A stretch of 28,462 nt of DNA from JBBQTU01 sp038213005 (GTDB taxonomy: Bacteria > Planctomycetota > Phycisphaerae > Tepidisphaerales > Tepidisphaeraceae): assembly GCA_038213005.1 (NCBI GenBank), contig JBBQTU010000023.1, positions 1-28,462 of the forward strand, read 5' to 3'. The position numbers and the translations under genes were made by a program. The notes below the pieces were generated by a model, which saw only the letters and a list, made by a program, of their open reading frames with translations, did no database searches and was not told the DNA's origin. Positions 25,480-28,462 of this stretch are shown here, in pieces (position 1 is the stretch's first letter; each line of letters opens with the position of its first letter).

Positions 25480-25513
25480 CAAAAGAAAAAGCCCCGGAGC
25501 TTTGCTCCGGGGC
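25480..25513 (-). terminator. Strong intrinsic terminator (minus strand)
   Basis: GCCCCGGAGC (25491-25500), a 3-nt loop and GCTCCGGGGC (25504-25513) form a perfect 10-bp stem. On the minus strand it is followed by TTTTTCTTTT. It would stop leftward transcription just before the 94-residue gene, although I cannot identify a gene to its right on that strand. Confidence 0.85.
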
Positions 25514-25790
25514 CCGTTGATCTCTGATGAATCAATTACTGGGTTTACCTCGGAGTCCACGCTCCTGTATGCCTGGCAGAGCGGACCATCGTCCAAATGC
25601 ACAGCGGCGTGCTGAGCATCGCAATGGCCACCTGGCGAATCGATACCGCACATGCGGGTGATTCGTACCGGCCGGCCTGCTCAAAATGTTGATTTCGCCT
25701 TTGCATTGGGCAATTCCTGCATTTCGATTCGGGAAACACTTCCCGAGCAATAATCAGTGGATGTTAGCCGCAAACACGATGGGGGTCAAG

Positions 25791-25835
25791 AGCGCAGGAT
25801 CCTCAAGCGCAGGATCCTCAAGCGCAGGGTCCTCT
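25791..25835. repeat. 15-bp tandem repeat, three copies
   Basis: AGCGCAGGATCCTCA occurs at 25791-25805 and 25806-25820, with a third, diverged copy (AGCGCAGGGTCCTCT) at 25821-25835. The core AGGATCCT is itself palindromic. Confidence 0.9.
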
Positions 25836-25867
25836 GTGTCTGCCCGGGCGTACCCGAGAATCCGAGC

Positions 25868-25902
25868 AAGCACGAAATGCGAAGCACGATATACGAAACA
25901 AA
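25868..25902. repeat. 'GCACGAAATGCGAAGCACGA' type low-complexity repeat
   Basis: Imperfect alternation of GCACGA and GCGAA/ACGAAAC units. I recall similar strings as dispersed repeats in planctomycete genomes. It resembles the GGCACGAA units of the element in dnaE2. Confidence 0.45.
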
Positions 25903-25992
25903 CGCGGAAACTGAGGAAACTCGCAACAGCCAATGCCAAGCGGCGCGGCCATCGGACACGTCACCCGGATTTCTGGGCACGCCCACCTGTCT

Positions 25993-26010
25993 CTTCGTCG
26001 CTCCGTCGCT
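25993..26010. repeat. Octamer repeat in reverse orientation
   Basis: CTTCGTCG followed by CTCCGTCG and CT, the complement of the GCGACGRR octamers that lie inside dnaE2 at 5227-5258. This shows that the same repeat class occurs both within and between genes. Confidence 0.65.
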
Positions 26011-26120
26011 TCGTGCCGACGGCACGCTGCTATGGCACGCTGCTCTGGTGTTCCTGCCCGACCAAGTTAGAATCTCACTTCCGTTGGACGCCAACGGCGT
26101 CCAGGAAAGGATCAGCCGGG

Positions 26121-26807
26121 ATGAATGGCGGTGTGAGTCTAGCTCCTTCCACGGCCGGCGCCAGCGCTGCAATTTCGGCGATGAACGCCAACGTGCTGGT
26201 CCTTAATCGCTTCTATCAGGCGATTCGCGTCATCAATGTGCGCCGAGCTTTCTCGCTGCTGTGCCGCGACCTCGCCGAGGTCATCCACATGGAGCCGGTC
26301 GCCTCGGGTGAGTCCCGCTGGCAGAACCTCGATTTCAGCGGGTGGCAGGAACTCTCTCAACTCAAGGCGGAGTTCGAGCCCGATGGCTACGACTGGATCC
26401 ACACCGTCCGCCTGCAACTCGCCGTCCCGCGGATCATCCGCCTGCTCGGCTACGACAAGCTCCCGCGGCAGGAGGTGAAGTTCAACCGCCGCAACATCTA
26501 CGCCCGCGACAGCAGCCGCTGCCAGTACTGCGGGAAGAAGATGCCCACCCAGGAGCTCTCGCTGGACCACGTGCTGCCGCGCAGCCAGGGCGGCAAGACG
26601 AGCTGGGACAACATCGTCTGCTGCTGCATCTGCTGCAACGTCAAGAAGGGCGGCCGCACCCCCGAGCAGGCCGGCATGAAGCTCAAGAGCCGCCCCGTCA
26701 AGCCCAAGCGCAGCCCGGTCATCAGCATCCGTCTGACCGACGATCGCTACTGGTCTTGGAAACAGTTCCTTGACAATGCCTACTGGACGGTTGAACTTAA
26801 GTCGTGA
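26121..26807 (+). CDS. HNH endonuclease family protein
   Basis: A 228-residue protein. The C-terminal half holds an HNH nuclease domain with zinc cysteines: CQYCGKK (C134, C137), SLDHVLPRSQGG (D149, H150), SWDNIV (N164) and CICCNVKKGG (C169, C172, N173). Such domains cut DNA using a single metal ion. The N-terminal half, with 'MNANVLVLNRFYQAIRVINVRRAFSLL', is the usual partner region of this family in planctomycetes and cyanobacteria, where the cellular role is not settled. The ATG at 26121 has AGGAAAGGA about nine bases upstream; a start at 26181 would begin directly at the conserved region. Its stop overlaps the esterase start by four bases. Confidence 0.88.
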   Translation: MNGGVSLAPSTAGASAAISAMNANVLVLNRFYQAIRVINVRRAFSLLCRDLAEVIHMEPVASGESRWQNLDFSGWQELSQLKAEFEPDGYDWIHTVRLQLAVPRIIRLLGYDKLPRQEVKFNRRNIYARDSSRCQYCGKKMPTQELSLDHVLPRSQGGKTSWDNIVCCCICCNVKKGGRTPEQAGMKLKSRPVKPKRSPVISIRLTDDRYWSWKQFLDNAYWTVELKS

Positions 26808-27808
26808 TCTTTACGACTTCCCGATTCCGTTCATGCACCCCAGCGTCCAAGCTGATCGTGGCTCTGTCGCTGTGTGCGCTCATTCTGGCCCTCGTCGGAA
26901 CGATGGGCCCGCGGTGGCTGGCCGCCCGTCGCGGCCGCAGTATCGCCTACGAGATGAACTGGGGCGGCATGTCGCGACTGTGGATCGTGCATCTGCCGTT
27001 GGGCTTTGACGCGTCCCGGCCGCTGCCTGTCGTCTTCATGTTCCACGGCTTCAATGGCACGGCCGAGTGGTCGTGGCGACTCACCGGCTGGTCTGAGAAA
27101 GCCGACGCCGAGCACTTTATCGCCGTCTTCCCCGAAGGCTCCCGGCCGTTCCCGCAGCAGCCGATGAACACGATGACCAATTCCCCGTCCTGGAACGACG
27201 GCTCCGGCCGCTTCAGTTCCTGCTGGGACAACATAGACGATGTCGGCCTGACCCTGGCGATCCTCCAGGATGTCGCCGCCCGTTATCCGGTGGACCGTTC
27301 CCGCGTCTACGCGGTGGGCTTCTCCAACGGCGCATCAATGGTGTATCGCCTCGGCGTGGAAGCCTCGCAGCACTTCGCCGCTCTGGGCGTCGTCTCGGCC
27401 AGCGGTATCCGGGTCCCGCCTTCGCCACCCACTCGCGTCGGCTCGCTGCTGGCTATGCACGGCACCGTAGATCGCGTCAGCCCGATCGAGGGTGGCGATG
27501 TGCCGCAGTTCGGCATCATCGATCGCCGACCCGCCGCGATTGTCGCAGCCTGCACCTGGGCGAATCTGTTGGGCCTGCCGCCAATTGCCCGTGAGTCAGA
27601 CCCGGCGCCCAACCTTCACCTCTGGCAGTTCGGCCCCGACCCCGCCGGCAGTGAGGTACAGTTCTACGAGCGTGCCGGCGGCCGCCATACCTACCCGCGC
27701 AGCCGCACGCTGCTCTCCCTGGGCCGCTCGCACCATGATGAACTGGACGCCACGGACCTCATCTGGGAATTCTTCAAGTCTCACCCGCGTCAGCCTCCGA
27801 CCAAGTGA
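26804..27808 (+). CDS. PHB depolymerase/LpqC-type esterase (alpha/beta hydrolase)
   Basis: A 334-residue alpha/beta hydrolase of the LpqC/poly(3-hydroxybutyrate) depolymerase-like family, which also includes feruloyl and acetyl-xylan esterases. An N-terminal hydrophobic stretch (about 17-34) after basic residues suggests a membrane anchor or signal peptide, so it probably works outside the cytoplasm. The oxyanion region is 'VVFMFHGFNGTAEWSW', the nucleophile S174 lies in GFSNGASM, the acid is probably D223 in MHGTVDRV, and the base H296 in GGRHTYP. 'WNDGSGRFSSCWDNIDDVGL' matches the family's 'DVGF' segment. It starts with GTG sharing GTGA with the HNH stop, so translation is likely coupled. 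The polymer or ester it cleaves is unknown. Confidence 0.85.
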   Translation: MIFTTSRFRSCTPASKLIVALSLCALILALVGTMGPRWLAARRGRSIAYEMNWGGMSRLWIVHLPLGFDASRPLPVVFMFHGFNGTAEWSWRLTGWSEKADAEHFIAVFPEGSRPFPQQPMNTMTNSPSWNDGSGRFSSCWDNIDDVGLTLAILQDVAARYPVDRSRVYAVGFSNGASMVYRLGVEASQHFAALGVVSASGIRVPPSPPTRVGSLLAMHGTVDRVSPIEGGDVPQFGIIDRRPAAIVAACTWANLLGLPPIARESDPAPNLHLWQFGPDPAGSEVQFYERAGGRHTYPRSRTLLSLGRSHHDELDATDLIWEFFKSHPRQPPTK

Positions 27809-27845
27809 GGTGCCGCTTTTCTACGCAACTCCCTCTCGTACACGC

Positions 27846-28462
27846 TCATTTCGCGGCCCCGGCGTCGGAGTATGGCGCCGGCGGCGTAACGGCAGCCTTG
27901 ACAGCGGGTGTTCCTGACAGCGCCAGGTCAAAGCTCAAGTCGGTGCTCGTGGCCGAACTCTGATGGATTTCAACCGCCAGAAGATTGTCGCCGTTTACGA
28001 GCAAATTATTCAAACCGCTGTAAGTGAAGTACCTCGACTCATCGTCGCCGCCGACAGGCGCCGAGGCGGTAGTCGTGAACGTCACTGCCCCGGCCGGCAT
28101 GTTGTCGCGCTTCAACTCCGTACCGTTGAGGTAAACGATCGCACCATCGTCGCGGCATAGCTCAAGCGTGAGATTGCTGAACGCTGCCTTGTCCGGCACG
28201 CTGAACGTCTTGCGAAAATAGGCCGTATATCGATTCCCGCTCCCGGGATCGCTGATTGCCGTTTGAATCAGCCCTGCCCGGTCGGACTGGCCATACCCCA
28301 GCGGCGAGGCCGTGGCTGCGGCAGTCCAATCCGTCTCCACAAAGTCCGCCTGCATGAAATTCGCGCCGACTGCAGGGTCGGCAGCGGTGGGGGGGGCGAG
28401 ATAGTGCCAGCCTGTCGAACCCTTGGCGACGATTGTCTGACCGATCGGTGCCGCCGGCGCGT
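27846..28462 (-). CDS. Partial extracellular surface protein with galactose-binding-like module (3' end)
   Basis: The frame is open from the right edge, so the N-terminus is outside the window; about 205 codons are seen. They hold 'GYGQSDRAGLIQ', 'RYTAYFRKTFSVPD', 'LELCRDDGAIVYLNGTELKRDNMPAG' and 'LLVNGDNLLAVEIHQSSATSTDLSFDLAL'. I know this module as a beta-sandwich (galactose-binding-like) repeat of large secreted planctomycete and verrucomicrobial proteins, often beside lamin-tail or CotH-like domains. Ahead of it lies 'GSTGWHYLAPPTAADPAVGANF', another common lead-in. The protein ends in a short Pro/Ala tail without a sorting motif I recognise. It converges with the esterase gene 37 bp away. 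Confidence 0.75.
   Translation of the reverse strand, partial: APAAPIGQTIVAKGSTGWHYLAPPTAADPAVGANFMQADFVETDWTAAATASPLGYGQSDRAGLIQTAISDPGSGNRYTAYFRKTFSVPDKAAFSNLTLELCRDDGAIVYLNGTELKRDNMPAGAVTFTTTASAPVGGDDESRYFTYSGLNNLLVNGDNLLAVEIHQSSATSTDLSFDLALSGTPAVKAAVTPPAPYSDAGAAK

Larger units (their letters stand above)
25514..26120. other. Repeat-filled gap before the HNH gene
   Basis: Several frames are open through here on both strands, but none encodes a recognisable protein, and the longest plus frame is an upstream extension of the HNH gene across repeats. The left part (25514-25750) ends at the terminator and might be a decayed gene. The right part holds three repeat types, listed separately. TTAGAAT at 26068-26074 could be a -10 for the HNH operon. 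Confidence 0.6.

Noticed and set aside
25532..25750. Minus-strand 72-codon frame as the end of a DUF1559 prepilin-like gene
   Set aside because: Ending in a stop shortly before a strong terminator is suggestive, and a frameshift would give a GEVNPSN-like end, but the H-x9-DG motif is not present in any frame, so the family cannot be supported.
25686..26120. N-terminal extension of the HNH protein by 145 residues
   Set aside because: The frame is open but translates tandem and low-complexity repeats; a good Shine-Dalgarno and the conserved region support the start at 26121.

Overview
The window is GC-rich bacterial chromosome and reads as Planctomycetota, most likely a Phycisphaerae-type lineage. 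That placement is inference. It rests on an STN-domain secretory protein beside tatA, a RibBA with a planctomycete-like RibB motif, an extracellular surface-protein module, and many short dispersed repeats, both between and inside genes. No ribosomal RNA, tRNA, CRISPR array or complete insertion sequence was found.

Layout. 1-861 has no intact gene; it holds a possible RAYT transposase remnant and short repeats. 862-2361 (+) is a two-domain PPK2 polyphosphate:AMP phosphotransferase. 2393-10859 (-) is a leftward block: imuA, imuB and dnaE2 (the ImuA-ImuB-DnaE2 mutasome of damage-induced mutagenesis), then acetyl-CoA synthetase and a lone YgiT-type zinc-finger antitoxin. 11147-11425 (+) is a small exported YHS-like protein. 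11538-12611 (-) is an APH/RdoA-type kinase. 12860-15796 (+) holds tatA, an STN-domain protein and a GT-C membrane glycosyltransferase. 16161-17609 (-) is an ADP-ribosylglycohydrolase, divergent from a HyaD/HycI-type hydrogenase maturation protease (17846-18310, +). After a 670-bp hairpin-rich gap come ribBA and a DUF711 gene (18982-21608, +). They converge on a CPA2 antiporter with tandem USP domains and an Amt-family transporter (21612-25094, -). A small hypothetical protein, a 665-bp repeat-filled gap, an overlapping HNH endonuclease/esterase pair (+) and the 3' part of a surface protein (-, running off the right edge) finish the window.

Main observation. imuB and dnaE2 are enlarged by several in-frame insertions built from low-complexity or palindromic repeats. 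Relatives of these repeats also lie between genes. The clearest is a 174-bp segment with inverted-repeat ends that adds 58 codons to dnaE2. I saw no comparable insertion in the other genes here. This looks like an ORF-invading repeat system, analogous to the palindromic elements known in Rickettsia genes, concentrated in the error-prone repair cassette. Other candidates are a terminator-ended structured RNA on the minus strand (18319-18477), a cluster of CATG-centred 14-bp palindromes between convergent genes (15943-16065), and a promoter with a LexA-like box before imuA.
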